Shown: in pieces, positions 23,409 through 35,809 of the stretch
Layout: every line of letters starts with the position of its first letter
How positions within the stretch are numbered: the stretch's first letter is position 1
Source of the DNA: Mariannaea sp. PMI_226
Taxonomy: Eukaryota > Ascomycota > Sordariomycetes > Hypocreales > Nectriaceae
DNA length: 64,000 nt
Assembly (NCBI GenBank): GCA_024336345.1
Contig: JANFOG010000004.1
Location: 558,001 to 622,000 of the forward strand
Direction: 5' to 3'
Program-made: the position numbers and the translations under genes
Notes under the pieces: generated by a model
The model's database searches: none
Told to the model about the DNA's origin: nothing
The model's input: only the letters and a program-made list of their open reading frames with translations

Positions 23409-25179
23409 ATGAGGTTCACCAATGTTCTATGGGCCATCGCGCTGTCTGGCGCTGTGGCCAATACTTGGTTTCCTGGTACGAAGCACAGTAGGTTGATTGG
23501 TTCAGTCGAAAGAAACCGTGGCTCTTTGTACTAATTGAGAACGACGCCAGTGTACAATAAGTGGCATGAAACTGAGCTGGAACGGTGGCTCTCAGATAAC
23601 GACATTCCATATCCTACTCCAGCCGAGCGCAAGGATCTGGAGAAGCTTGTCGAGCAGAGCTGGGATGATTACGTTGTCTCTCCATACAACAAATGGGACA
23701 CCGCCGATTTAAGCGCTTATCTCAAGGCAAAGGGCAAAGACTCGCAAGATCAGGCAGCCTCCACCAGAGATAATCTTGTTTCTCAGGTAAAGGCCAACTG
23801 GTTTGAGACGGAAGATAATGCCTATCAAGCGTGGGATGATGTAAAGAGTTGGATCCTTGACACCTGGAGCGATAGCCAGCTCAAGGCATTTTGTGACAAG
23901 CACGGTATTCCGGGTAAGGTGTTACCCATCGACTTATATTGGGGACCGCTAACGTTGTGTACATGTAGTCCCTCAGCCTTACCAACGCGACACAATTCTT
24001 CAGAAGGCTCGATCTAACTACGAGGTTGTCGCCAAAAAGGCAGGCCAAGCATTTAAATACCCCGGCGACTGGCTGTACGAAACTTGGACCGAGTCTGACT
24101 TGAAGGAATGGCTTGACACCAACGGCTTCCCAGCCCCTCAACCCACGACTCGTGACAAACTTATTGCTTCAGTGCGCAGAAACTCCCGGCTTGCCTATCT
24201 CAAGGCACAGGATCAAGCTGCCAGTGCCAGTGCCAGTGCTCAGGCTGCTTATGCATCTCTGACTGATGCAATCATCGACGCTTGGAGTGAGTCTCAGCTC
24301 AAAGAATTTTGCGACAAAAACGGCATTTCCGTGCCACAAGGTACCAAATTAAATGAGCTTCGTGCCTTGGTACGAAAGAACAGAGCACAGTTCTCTGGCG
24401 ACACGGTGTCTGGCAAAGCAACCTCGGCATTCGGGGCTGCCACCTCGAATGCCCAAAATGAATTTGCCAAAGCTACTGACAGCGCTTCCCTTGCCGCCCA
24501 AGACGCCTTCAACAAGGCGGTTTCTGTGTGGTCTGAGAGTCGACTCAAAGCCTACCTCGACGCTCGCGGCATCCCAGTTCCCCATGGTTCCAAGAGAAAC
24601 GAACTCGAAGCTAAAGTGCGCAAATATTCTCACCTTGCTGCCACTGGTGGTAACGCATGGACCTTTGATGACTTCAGTTTTGAGCACTTGAAAAAGTATC
24701 TCGTCCAAAATGGGGACGATGCCGCAAAGAAAGCTTCCAAGAAAAAGGATGCGAGTCGCGCTGAGCTCGTGAGCGCAGCTCAATCCGCGTATTCATCGGC
24801 TTCTTCTGCTGGAGGTTCCCAATATGCCTCTGCTACCAGTTACATTGCGTCTGTCACTGCCTCTGCCAAGAAGAATGCATTCGATACATGGTCCGACACT
24901 GAACTCAAGGCGTATCTTGATAGTTACGGTATCCCCGTTCCACAGGGGTCCAAACTAGAGGATTTGAAAGCCCAGGCTCGGAAGCAATCCACCTATTTCC
25001 AGTACGGGACATCATCTCCCGCAGAAACATTCTTTGCCAAGTTAGAGGAGACGGCTCGAGACGGATGGGAGTGGCTTGCTAGCCAGCTCAAGCTAGGCAG
25101 CCAGGCCGCCCAGGACAAAGCTGCTGAGACTGAGAAGCAGGCCGCGAACAAGGCCAAGAAGATGCGAGAGGACCTGTAA
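23409..25179 (+). CDS. ISH1: Ish1/Msc1-type stress-response nuclear envelope protein
   Basis: Three exons: 23409-23475, 23551-23913 and 23969-25179; 546 residues. A hydrophobic signal (M-R-F-T-N-V-L-W-A-I-A-L-S-G-A-V-A) sends it to the ER lumen. I count eight Ish1-type units with the pattern W-[ST]-x2-x-L-K-x-[WYF]-L-D-x2-G-I-P-V-P followed by R-x2-L; unit 2 and unit 7 are degenerate, the latter interrupted by a Lys-rich segment. Between units are Ala/Ser-rich spacers with A-S-A-S-A-S runs. In S. pombe Ish1 is a stress-induced nuclear envelope protein, and yeast Msc1 belongs to the same family; the molecular activity is not settled. Convergent with ERB1. Confidence 0.92.
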
Positions 25180-25586
25180 AAATGGCTGGTGCTGGCGATC
25201 TTGTAAACAGTTTTGCCCGGGATGAGTGAAATTCAGCTTTATCAACAGGAAGGTTGTCGTTGCTATGGGCTTTGACGGTTTATGTTGTATGTACGTGTGA
25301 ACACTAAATTCTACATAGGCAGATCAGTTGTGTTTTAGTTTTCTAGTTTGTACGCTACTACCTGAGGTGCATTTTGAAATACTGCAGTCGTGAACTTCGC
25401 GTGACCATAGCCATGATCGCTGTCGACAGAGTGTCTGTTCTGTTGTGTAGAAATGGAGTCAACTTGAAAGCATGACGACACGCGAACTTTTGTTTCAATA
25501 TTAATCCTAACGCCCAGTGACGGTTTGTTTTAATGTAATCCCAGTGCCTCTACCATGCCAATTTTATTACCCTCATCTCCCTTTCA
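25180..25586. other. Convergent 3' intergenic region
   Basis: 407 bp between the stop codons of ISH1 (+) and ERB1 (-), moderately AT-rich, with no reading frame of note; likely both 3' UTRs. Confidence 0.6.
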
Positions 25587-27898
25587 CTAGGCCCACAGCC
25601 TACAAGTTCCATCGGCACCGGCACTTATGCACCATGGGTGCTTCGGGTGCCAGTCTACGTCGAGGACACCCAGCTTATTGACCACCTTGTGACCCTTCAA
25701 CATCTTGACAGGAACAATAGTCGCGTTCTCCATCAAGTCACTCACAACTTTACCGTGGAATATCTGAATGCTACCATCATCACTGGCATCTGCAAATAGC
25801 GGAAGACTTCGGTGAAACTTGACGGCGCGAATTGCCTCTGGGTGAAATCGCATCGTCTTGTATGGCCGGGAAGATAGGTCGAGATCATGCCATAGTAGGC
25901 GTCGATCATAGGAACCAACAATGAGGTTATCACCACCAGGGTGTAAATCAAAAGATGAGATCCATCGAGCACCTGGCTGAACAACCTTGACGAGCTCTTG
26001 CCTCTGGAGGTCATAGCAACGAATCATTCGCTGGGTGGCGACGAAGAAGAGTGGTCTCGACGGGTGGAACTGCGCAGTCTGAGCAAGACCTGGCAGGCGC
26101 CGGAATGGAATCTGACTAAGATGCTTAGAAAGGGTATGAATAGCGACGGAGCTGCGCTGCCCGGTGGGCGAGACAGAGCAAAGGAAATCGCCACGCCTAT
26201 GCCAGCTGATCACTTTGACGACAGATCTGACAGTTGTTTTGAGAACGACGCCTCGTTCCTCCAACTTAGCCCCTGGCCTTGACCACTTAGCAGGAGGATC
26301 CTTCTTAGGGCCACCGGCGCTTGCGAGCTGCGCACCGTTCGTGGCATATCCAAAGCCAGCATCGATAACTTCACGGCTAGCCCTATCCATAGCATCGCTA
26401 GCTATGGGCGGAATGATGAAGAAGATGTCTTCACCGGCGGCTGCTGCTAGAATAAAGGTATCCTTGTTCGGTCGCCATCGTACCACATTGACGGCCTCTT
26501 CACTGCTGAGCTTAGCCATCCACTCCTCGTGGCCATTCAAACTCCAGACGCGAACAGTTCCGTCATCACCACCAGATGCAATCCATTCCCCATCGGGGCT
26601 AAACGCCACGCTTCGGACACGGCCGTCATGACCACGAAATATCGTCTGTCCCAGGGTAGGGAACGGCTTGAGATCTTCGGGGCGAGGTAGCTTGGGGAGA
26701 AGTGAGTTCGGATCGATGTTGAGCCTGTTCTTTCGGATTCTCGGGGCCAGATATAAGTCCAGACATCTCTCAAACCGCTCCTTAACGAATTCACCATACC
26801 CAGGGACCTTTCTGAGAGAGTCAAATTTAGTAGGAAGATACTCTTTTTCTCTCTCCTCCGGATCTGCATTGTTCCATGCTTCCTTTTCCTCTTCAGTGGG
26901 TAGGTACTCTGGCGGCGGGTTATAGCTGAGGTCGTACCCAGGAGGAGGCAACTTAGGGGCTGGAATATTCATTACGTGTGGATCTTGAGGTTCCTCATTG
27001 GCCCAAATGTCGTAATACGTTTCTTCCTTTTCTTCCTCTTCTCGCTCAAGCTCTTCTGGGGGTTTATATGGTAAGATTCTACCCTCCTTGATAGCACGAA
27101 CCATTTTCGCTACGCGCTTCGCCTCATGCTTGGAAGGGACAAATCGACGCTTGGGCTCGGGGGCCGCACTCAAGGGCATCGTTTCCTCAATGCTGGTGAA
27201 GTAGGGTATCATATCCTGTAGCTAACGTCAGTATTCAGTCACGACACAAGAAGTTCTGGGATCATGCTCACGGCGTATGGATCGTAACTATCATCTGCTA
27301 CCTCACCCATCTGCAGGCGACGGAGAAGCTCCAGCTCATCTCTGCTCAGATTCAAAGGTTTTCCGGTTTCCGGGTCCGTCAATCCTGTCCATCCTTCGGG
27401 AATTTCAATGCTGTCGAGAAGAGCGTCTAGAGCTTCTCCAGTAGCAGGTCGCATAATTTTTTTGCCATTAATATCATAGCCAATGTGAGGGTAGGAATCG
27501 TAGAATGACAAAGGAATGTTCCCAATAGTATTGACCGGTTCCTGGGCGTCCGTGTCGTCGCTGTCGTAGATGGGATCAACTTCAGTATATTCATATCGTT
27601 CATTGCCATTAGCGTCCTTCACAACTCGGTAGTTGGGAGCATCGGCCTCGCTGTCGGAGTCTGAGGCAGCCCATTGGCCATCATCGATATCAGATGATCC
27701 ATCACGGGTGAAGATATCATCTTCATTTTCGTCGTCATCGTCAATCGCGTCAGATCTGTTGGCAGCATCGTCTTCAAGTTCGAATTCGTCCTCACTTTGG
27801 GACAAGACACCGTCAAGTTCAACGTCCGCAAGATCATCTTCAAGGGGCGTGGCCTCGGAGAGGCCTTTCCTCTTTCGCGACGAGGAAGAAGGGACCAT
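25587..27898 (-). CDS. ERB1: Ribosome biogenesis protein ERB1 (BOP1 homologue)
   Basis: Two exons, 27272-27898 and 25587-27215, intron 56 bp; 751 residues. Erb1 forms the PeBoW/NOP7 complex with Nop7 and Ytm1 and is needed for 27S pre-rRNA processing to the 60S subunit in the nucleolus. The first about 110 residues are strongly acidic with Ser/Asp runs. The BOP1NT domain follows ([16 protein letters not shown], then [15 protein letters not shown]). The C-terminal half is a WD40 propeller beginning [15 protein letters not shown] and ending [14 protein letters not shown]. The start is the ATG giving [12 protein letters not shown]. Its upstream region is only about 420 bp long before the AT-rich block begins. 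Confidence 0.96.
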
Positions 27899-28330
27899 TG
27901 CGATCAAACTTTGCCAGCAGTTATCTCTTAGACACCAAGACTGAATGGTAAAGAGGCCGGCCTAGTTTTTTTTTCATGCCGCTTGGTAGAGGAACTGAAA
28001 AGTTTTAGTGGGGCGCAGAATTCTGCCGCAAGGAAGAAGGCGGTGAACTAGACGACCTCAGGATTGATATAAAATAATACTACAAATTAAAAAATACTGA
28101 CAGGCATCGAAGCCACAACGATTGTGGCTCGTGCCGACCAACGTATTATCGCGGTGGCTAAGCTATTGCGACTTCCCAATATAACTGTTGGACAATATAC
28201 CTACCAGTCCAATTGGATAGTTAAAAAGACAAGCCTTCTCAAAATCTCAATTTGTGCCCTCCAATTGGTAGCAATTGCGTTCGTCGATCATCGCACCATA
28301 CCATACCATACCATTTATCCTTTATTTTAT
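27899..28330. other. ERB1 upstream region and edge of the AT-rich block
   Basis: Normal composition up to about 28050, then a mixed zone. It has an 8-bp-arm hairpin (AGCCACAA, 3-bp loop, TTGTGGCT) at 28111-28129 and a CCATA microsatellite at about 28294-28316. Past 28320 C and G almost vanish. An open frame at 28124-28333 shows no family resemblance. Confidence 0.6.
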
Positions 28331-31300
28331 TAACCCCCATTAACTCTAGCAATAGGTTAATAAAAAGAATAAAGATAGAGTTATAATTAACCTATATTAA
28401 TTAAATAAAATTACTATTTCTAATAGCTATTTAATTTTATTTAAAGAATAAATAATTATATAAATATATAAATATTATTATATAATAATTATATTATCAT
28501 AATTTTATTTAATCTTTATAATTAGAATATAAAATATATATTTTTATTTCTTAATTTAGCCTAAAAAGTAAATTCAAAAGGAAATTATCCTTATTTATTA
28601 TTATCTTTCTTCTCCTATGCTACTATATTGTGGCTATAATAGGCGCAATAGGGGTAGTAGCAAAATAGAGAATTTAGAATATTAAAATTACCCCTAAGAA
28701 AACCATAATATAGGATTTTCTCTAAAGGATAGTGCCTTAAAAACCTAATAGTAAGCTAGAGCTAATTTAAAAGTATATTAAAATCTATTTAAAAATATTA
28801 TTATTAAGATTAAAAATAAACTTAAAGTAATTTTATTAAGGTAAGCCTTTTAGTCTATTTAGAAGGTTATTTTAACCTTAGTTAATATAATTATAAATTA
28901 TATTTAAAGTATTAATAAAGAGGCTATAGCCTTATTATACTTTATAAAGATAATTATAAATATAATTAAAAAAGCAATAATTATTATTTTTTTAAATTTC
29001 TAAAAAGAAACCCTAATATAAGCCTAGGTTGTCTATAAGTTAAGCGCACTTTAATACCCCCTTATATTAATTATAAGGCTAATTCCCTTATGTCTTAATT
29101 ATAAGATTATTATTAAATCTTTAAGTATAGCCCCTAATATCTTAAGTAAAATCCTAATAAAAATAATAATTATTATTAATTATGCCTTATTTAAGGGATT
29201 TATATTTTTTATAATAGTTATATATTATCTTCTTAATAAGGATATAGTAATTCTTTTTTATAGCCTTATAATAGACCTTCTTAAGGGGGATTTATAGATT
29301 TTAATTATCTTTAGCTTAGGAATATATTAGGTCTTTAGATAATATATAATAATAATAAAAAGGATTTTTATTATTTATATATTAGGGTCTTTTAAGGATT
29401 TAGTTATTAAGATTTAATAATTAAATAAAATAGATATTTATATTATAAAATTATTCTAAAGTTAATATATATTTAGCTTTTATTAATCTCTTATTTTATT
29501 ATTTACTAGCCTTAATAAAGTAAATAAGCTTTATATCTAAAGATTAATAATAATAGCTAGATTTTATTAAATTAAGCCTTATTTTAAGATTATATAATTA
29601 AAATAATATTATATATATTTTTAATTTAGATATATTATATAATATTATTGAAAATGCATTAGGTATAGCTATTATAGAGGATTTTATTACCCTTTAGAAA
29701 TTATTTATTTAATTATTATAGGTAAGCTTTTTATTAAATATAATAATTATAATAATTTATATTTAATTTAGGCTTATATTTATTATATTATATAAAAAGA
29801 ATAGAAAAGAGTTTAAAATGCCTATATAAAAAGACTAAAGAGCTTTAATATTTTTAATAAATAATAATAAGCCTTATGCTCTTTTTATAATTAATTATAA
29901 TTAATAATAATAATTTAAATTTAGGCCTAAAGGGGGTCTAGCTATTTATTAAAATAGTCTTATATTAATTTTAATTTAATTTCTAGCTTAACCCCTAGCC
30001 TAAAACCTAAGGTATTTAAATTAATAGATTAAGTAAAAGAGACTATATTAGCTAAAATATATAAAAGTATATTAATAAATAAGGGCTTTAATAATAAGTA
30101 GGAAAATAAGGATTAATATTAGATCTAATTTAGGTCTAATTTAGATTAAATATATACTTTTAGTATATTATTTAGGCTAAGCTTTATAAAGTTATTTTTA
30201 AAATTTAAATATAATCTTAAGCCTTATTTAGAAAATTAATTATTTATATTATAAATATAATAAATATATATTAAACTTAATATAATTCCCCCTTAGGTAT
30301 AAATAATAAAAGGTTTTTATCTTTATAAGATTTTCTCTTTTATTTTAAAAAGCTTAGAATATTTATTTTAGAAGAGGGTTTAAAAAGTATAATTATAATA
30401 ATATAAATAAATAAATAAATAAATATATAATAATTATTAATAAATTTATTTATTTTATTTAATTTTATTAATATAATATAAAAAACTTTTAATATTTTAA
30501 AATAAATTATTATTATTTAATTTTAATATTTTTAATAAACAATTTAATTATTAAAAAGAGAAAAGCTTAATATATTATTTATTTTATAATTAATTAAAAA
30601 ATAAATATTTTAAATATTTTATTTAATATTTATTAAGTAAATATTTTATTTATTAATTTAACTTTTTATTTATTATATATTTTATTTTATATTTTATTTT
30701 ATATTATAATATTTATAAAAAATAAAAATAATATAAAAAATAATTTAATTATTTAAAATTATATTTACTATTATTTAATTTTTTTATATTTTTAATTAAA
30801 TTAAAAGAAATTATTTAAAAATAACTTATTTAAAAATAAATTATTTTAATATATTATATTATTTATTATTATTCTATTTATTATATTTATTAATAATCTA
30901 TTTATTAATTATAAATATTAATTAATTAATTTATTTTCTTTTTTATATTAAAATAATAATTAAAATCTTTTAAATTAAAGTTTAAAAATTATAAAAAATA
31001 AATATTAATTTATTTTTATTAAAATTTAATATTATTAATTATTAATTTTCTAAAATCTCTTTATTAAAATTAAAAATTAAAATTTTAAAATTTTATTTTA
31101 AAAATAATGTATTATATTAATAATAAATATATTTATTAAATTATATATTATAATTATTTATTATATTAATCTTATTAATATATTTTTAATTAATATTTTA
31201 ATTAAATATTTTATTTAATTTTATAACTTTATTTATTTAAACTTTACTTTTTAAATCTTTATAAATAAACTAACTAATTTAATATTCCCCTTTCTATAGA

Positions 31301-31935
31301 GGAGGAATTGTAAATTCTAATAAACAATCTTATAATATATATTAAAAATTACCTCTTTAATTACCTAAAGATTATAAATTTCTTTAAATTATTAAACTTT
31401 AATAAAATGCTTTTAATAATAATAAATAAAGGATAAATTAACTTAAATTAGCTTTATAACCACTATATAATTATATTATTAATATATTAATAAATAGATT
31501 TATAATATATTATTTTATTATTATTAAAAATATTTATAAAAATCCGAATGATATTTAAATATCTATTTAGAATATAAATAAATAAATTTATAATTATTTT
31601 ATTAACTTTAATTTTATTATATTAAACTGAATTTATAAATATTAAGCTATTTAATTTAAATAATAATTTATAATATGTATTTTTATATAAAAGTCTATAA
31701 TAAGGTTTTTAATAATTTTCTTAATAAATTATATTTCTCTTTTAATAATAATAAGGTTTTTAATAATTATCTTAATAAATAATATTAATAAAAACTAACT
31801 TATATATAATTTTTTCTTAAATATTTACTTAATTACCTATTTAATAAATAATATAAAAGTCTTAATAAAAGTTATATTAATTTACTTAATTAATAATTTA
31901 ACTTCTCTTTTAAATATTAAATTTAATAAAAAGGG
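28331..31935. repeat. RIP-degraded AT-rich DNA, origin not identified
   Basis: About 3.6 kb that is almost only A and T, with scattered GCC, CCT, CTT, AGG and GGG left. CpA, TpG and CpG are nearly gone. The part 28580-30350 keeps more C and G and looks like a former coding region, but every frame is full of TAA and TAG and I could not assign a family. 30400-31900 is even poorer and featureless apart from short TAAA-type runs. Confidence 0.7.
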
Positions 31936-31940
31936 CAATA

Positions 31941-32371
31941 TGTTATGTCCTGATTAGCCTCAGAGTATGTGCACATAGCCCCATAAATTTCTCACCAATT
32001 AGCAATAGATCACAATCCCAAACCGTAATCTAGGAACCAGATTACGATTTATTTTACAATCTAATACTATAGATCATAATTCTAAATCATAATCTAAAAA
32101 TAAAAACCCAATAGAGTTCATTTAGGTTTGGCACTAAATTTTCACAAACCTAGGATAGTAATTAGTATATAAACCCTATCTATTCCCTAAATAGCCTATT
32201 TAGTTATTTAGCTTTCAATATAATTTAGTTATTACAATCTATTTGTATATTATTAGATATAACACTTTAAGTGACTTTTCCGCTATTACTTAATATAATG
32301 CCTTAACCATTTTGCTAATATAAACTTATTATAACCTAATTTATCCCTTGGGAATCGATTAGACTATTATA
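31941..32371 (+). repeat. 5' LTR of the gypsy element
   Basis: 431 bp, starts TGTTATGTCCTG and ends ATTATA; the partner is 40059-40489 with exactly the same length. The two differ almost only by C/T and G/A. The first about 280 bp are less mutated here, the last about 110 bp more mutated than in the 3' LTR. Confidence 0.9.
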
Positions 32372-32429
32372 TATTGAAAGCTTTTGTTTAAATGATTGAC
32401 CCACTAATTTAAGTAATATTGACTATTGT

Positions 32430-33700
32430 TATAATAGTATTTACAATTGGAAAAGCATTTATTATTAAGAGTACCCCTCCTATTAATATGAAGATAGAAG
32501 AAGAAGATAAGAAAGTTATTAGACTTTAAGAATAAATTAATAAAGATATAAGGATTAATAACTTTTATATTAAAGCTAAATACCATTAAATTTAAATGGA
32601 AAATGAATAAAATAGGATTATTTTTAAATAAGCCAACCTCAAGCTTTAAAACCAATTTGCTAAAATGGAGTAATATATAATTTACTTTATAAAGATCTAG
32701 AAAGATTAAAAGGACCTTTAGAAAAACCAAATCGATAATCTTAATAATCTTATTATTATAACTATTAGCAATAAGGAACTAGAAGAAATCCTTAAATTAA
32801 CCCCACTAGAGAAGTTCTATGGGGACCCATAGAAACTCCAAATGTTCATCACCTAATATAAAGACTACTTCACCTTTTACCTAACTATATTTTAATATAA
32901 AGATATTAAAGTTTAATATATAGCTAAACTGCTTAAAGGAAACCCCACTATATAGGTTGCCCCCTTTATATAAGAATATAATCAAGAAGGTAGCTCTATA
33001 GAAATATAATATATATATTAAGCCTTTAGCAATTTTGTAAAAATGCTTAAATAAGCCTTTAGAATAATAGATAAAAAGTTAAAAGCAAAAGAAAGAATTA
33101 AGAAGATTTGATAAATTAGATTAATATTTAATTATAGTATTGCCTTTAATTAGTTTGTTATTAAATTATTAGATTGGGGATAAGCCCCATTTATATTACT
33201 TTTTTTCAATAGACTTAAATGAGAAGTTTAAGAAGAATTATATAAAAAGGAGAAGAAATCTAATATCTTAACTAAATATATTAATAAAGTAATAAAAATT
33301 AATAATTAATAATATTTATAAAAGCAATAATAATACCATAGGAATTCCAATAACTAAGGACCTAGAAATAGAGGAAATTGCTATTATTAATTATAATATT
33401 AAGTAAATTAAGGAAGTAAATAATAAATATATACTTCTTATAAAATGGATTTAAAACCAATAGAACTTAATACTATCCAGAAATGGGATATAACTAAGGT
33501 TAAGTATTTTAATTATAACCAACTTAAATATATAGCCCAAGACTATAAAAAACCCAAGAAAAAGAAGCCCTTTAGATAAGTCCCAGAAGGTAAGAAGAAC
33601 CTGAATATTATTAATAAATAGGAAGATGTCCAAACTGCTAAATGAATTATCACAACCCTCACCAAAAAACCTATAAAATCAGCAGAGAATCTATACAAAA
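32430..33700 (+). pseudogene. gag remnant with CCHC zinc knuckle, broken
   Basis: Degenerate sense frame after the 5' LTR. A capsid-like stretch at about 32790-33110 (E-K-F-Y-G-D-P, then M-F-I-T) is followed at 33502-33570 by K-Y-F-N-Y-N-Q-L-K-Y-I-A-Q-D-Y-K-K-P. This is a CCHC knuckle in which the three cysteines and the histidine each read Tyr and a Gly reads Asn, all single or double RIP-type changes. Many stops. Confidence 0.75.
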
Positions 33701-35800
33701 AGCTAGATTAATTTAATAAAGAAGTAAAGCGGAGGATAATTAAAGGATGGATAGCAAAAATACTAATTAGGAGATATATATATAGGATTGCAAAAAGATA
33801 ATTTAGTAGGATTCCTAGATATTAGAACAATTAGAACCTAATCATCCTAAAAGTAATTTAAATATTATATAATATTAAATAATTAACCAACCCTATTGGA
33901 CCTAAATACCCTAACTACCTTAAGGTATATTTAGAATATATATTTTTTAAACCTAATATTATCTTTAAGGAAGTTATTAACTTAGGAAAGGCTATAACTA
34001 AAGAATATAATTGCTATTATTAGGCATTTGGATATAATAAGGATGGAAGCATAATATTTATTAAAGCCTTATTATAATGAAAACCTACTTTATAGGATAA
34101 ATGGAAGCAGTAATGCTAGAAACATTTCCTTAGTGAATACTTTTATAATAAAGAATATAATTAATATCTAACTATTTTAATAAACCTTATAGCCCTATAT
34201 ATCTAAGAAGGAAGAATAATATAAAGATTCCTATTAGGAATAAATAAAGAAATTATCCAAAAGGAATAAAATAAGATTATAATTAAGAAACTTAAATGAG
34301 AAAGTCTTAAGGAAATGTATAGAGCATTCTAGAGAAGAGGAATGGACTATAAGTTATATTTGCTGGAAATTATAATAAAAGAATAAACCTTTAGGGAATC
34401 CCCTATAGAATGGAAACTAATATTAAAAAACTATAAATTAGTCTACTTTATTAAAAATACCTAAACCCTAGCCATAATGCGCTTAGAATATAATATAATA
34501 TATAATAGTATGTATATACCTAAATATAAATCCTATATAAAAAAATATAAATTAAAAAAAAAGAAAAAACTAATATAAAAAAAATGTATAGAAATTATAA
34601 ATAAAACCAAATGGATATTAATTCTACTATTAGAAAAATACCGGAATCTAGGAGCTAATACCAAATAATTAGCAATAATGCAAAAAGAAAAATAATATGC
34701 GCTAAATACTAACCTTAATAATGTAGATAATATACTTATAATAAAAATCAAGAAGCATAATATCATATATTAAGGACTCTAATGAGTACCTTACCTTATA
34801 CCCAAAGAAGCAATATAAGCTTGCTACCTAAGATTACCAATCCAATAAGAAGATATATATTTGGAGGATTTTATAAATAAAGGTCTTTTATAATAATTTA
34901 AATGGGATAAATAAACTATTACTATCCTAAAAAGGTATAATACTTTTAGTATAATTAGTATAGAATAAGATATATATTTAAGAGATAAAGAATATATAGT
35001 TTGGAAAACCATACCTAAATTACCTTAAGTAGGGAAGAAAGGAAGCATCCAATTAGAAGAGCCTAATAATAATAAAGAATGAATTATAAGAAAATTAGCT
35101 ACAATTCGATTAAGTTTAAGATTAAAAGGATAGTATAATAGAATCTATATTTATACTATCTTATGCCATAAGGCAGCAAAAGATAATAAAACCCCTAAAT
35201 GGAGGAAGGATAATAATAGGAAAATGAGAGTAAATAATAATAAATATATTGCTATCTTATAGGCATTATATATCTATTATAAATGCATTATATATATAAA
35301 GGAAAAAATACTTAATAATACATTCCCAATCTAAATCCCCAAAGATATAATCTATAGAGACCTATATCTTTACCAAAAATTGAGAGATTATAAGATAAAT
35401 AGATAATATTATAATATTAATATAATTTAGCTTAAACAATTAGAATATATATTTCCAGAAGAATGCAAAGATAATACTAGCCCAGCAGACTGCCTATATA
35501 GAGAATGCTAATATTACCTAAGAGCGAAAATCACCATATAGCATGCCGGAAGAGACCACAAAATATAAAGGCTTGTAGAGGGATGGTTCTAAGAAGCCAC
35601 CACCCAAATAGCCATATTGATTAAGAAAATCCAAGCCCTTAAGAAGGAATTAAAAAATAAGGATCGCCCCCTATAGAAGAGCAATAGGAGTGGCTAGAGT
35701 AGACTTAAGGAAGTTAATAAAAGGCTCTAAGAAATATAAAATAGTCCAATATACTATAAATGCGATGCAGAATGATATTATAAATATGAGTTAAGGGAGA
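33700..35800 (+). pseudogene. Unassigned interior of the gypsy element (gag-pol spacer)
   Basis: About 2.1 kb between the zinc knuckle and the protease that clearly was coding in the sense direction (long stretches with only TAG/TAA at likely Trp/Gln sites, for example 34820-35100 and 35160-35700) but matches no gypsy domain I know. A short Cys-containing block lies at about 35755-35800. It may be an extended Gag or an extra protein. Confidence 0.5.
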
Positions 35801-35809
35801 ATAATTAAT

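Noticed and set aside
23941..24017. Read-through of ISH1 exon 2 into the intron
   Set aside because: Splicing 23913 to 23969 restores the I-P-V-P-Q motif of the repeat; the read-through frame ends quickly and breaks it.
28124..28333. 69-codon frame at the block edge
   Set aside because: No ATG at its beginning, no similarity, ends in AT-rich sequence and a microsatellite.
32404..35012. Hydrophobic minus-strand frames inside the gypsy element
   Set aside because: They are shadows of the degraded sense gag/pol region, unlike the antisense frame at 39637-39990, which has polar composition and a Cys motif.
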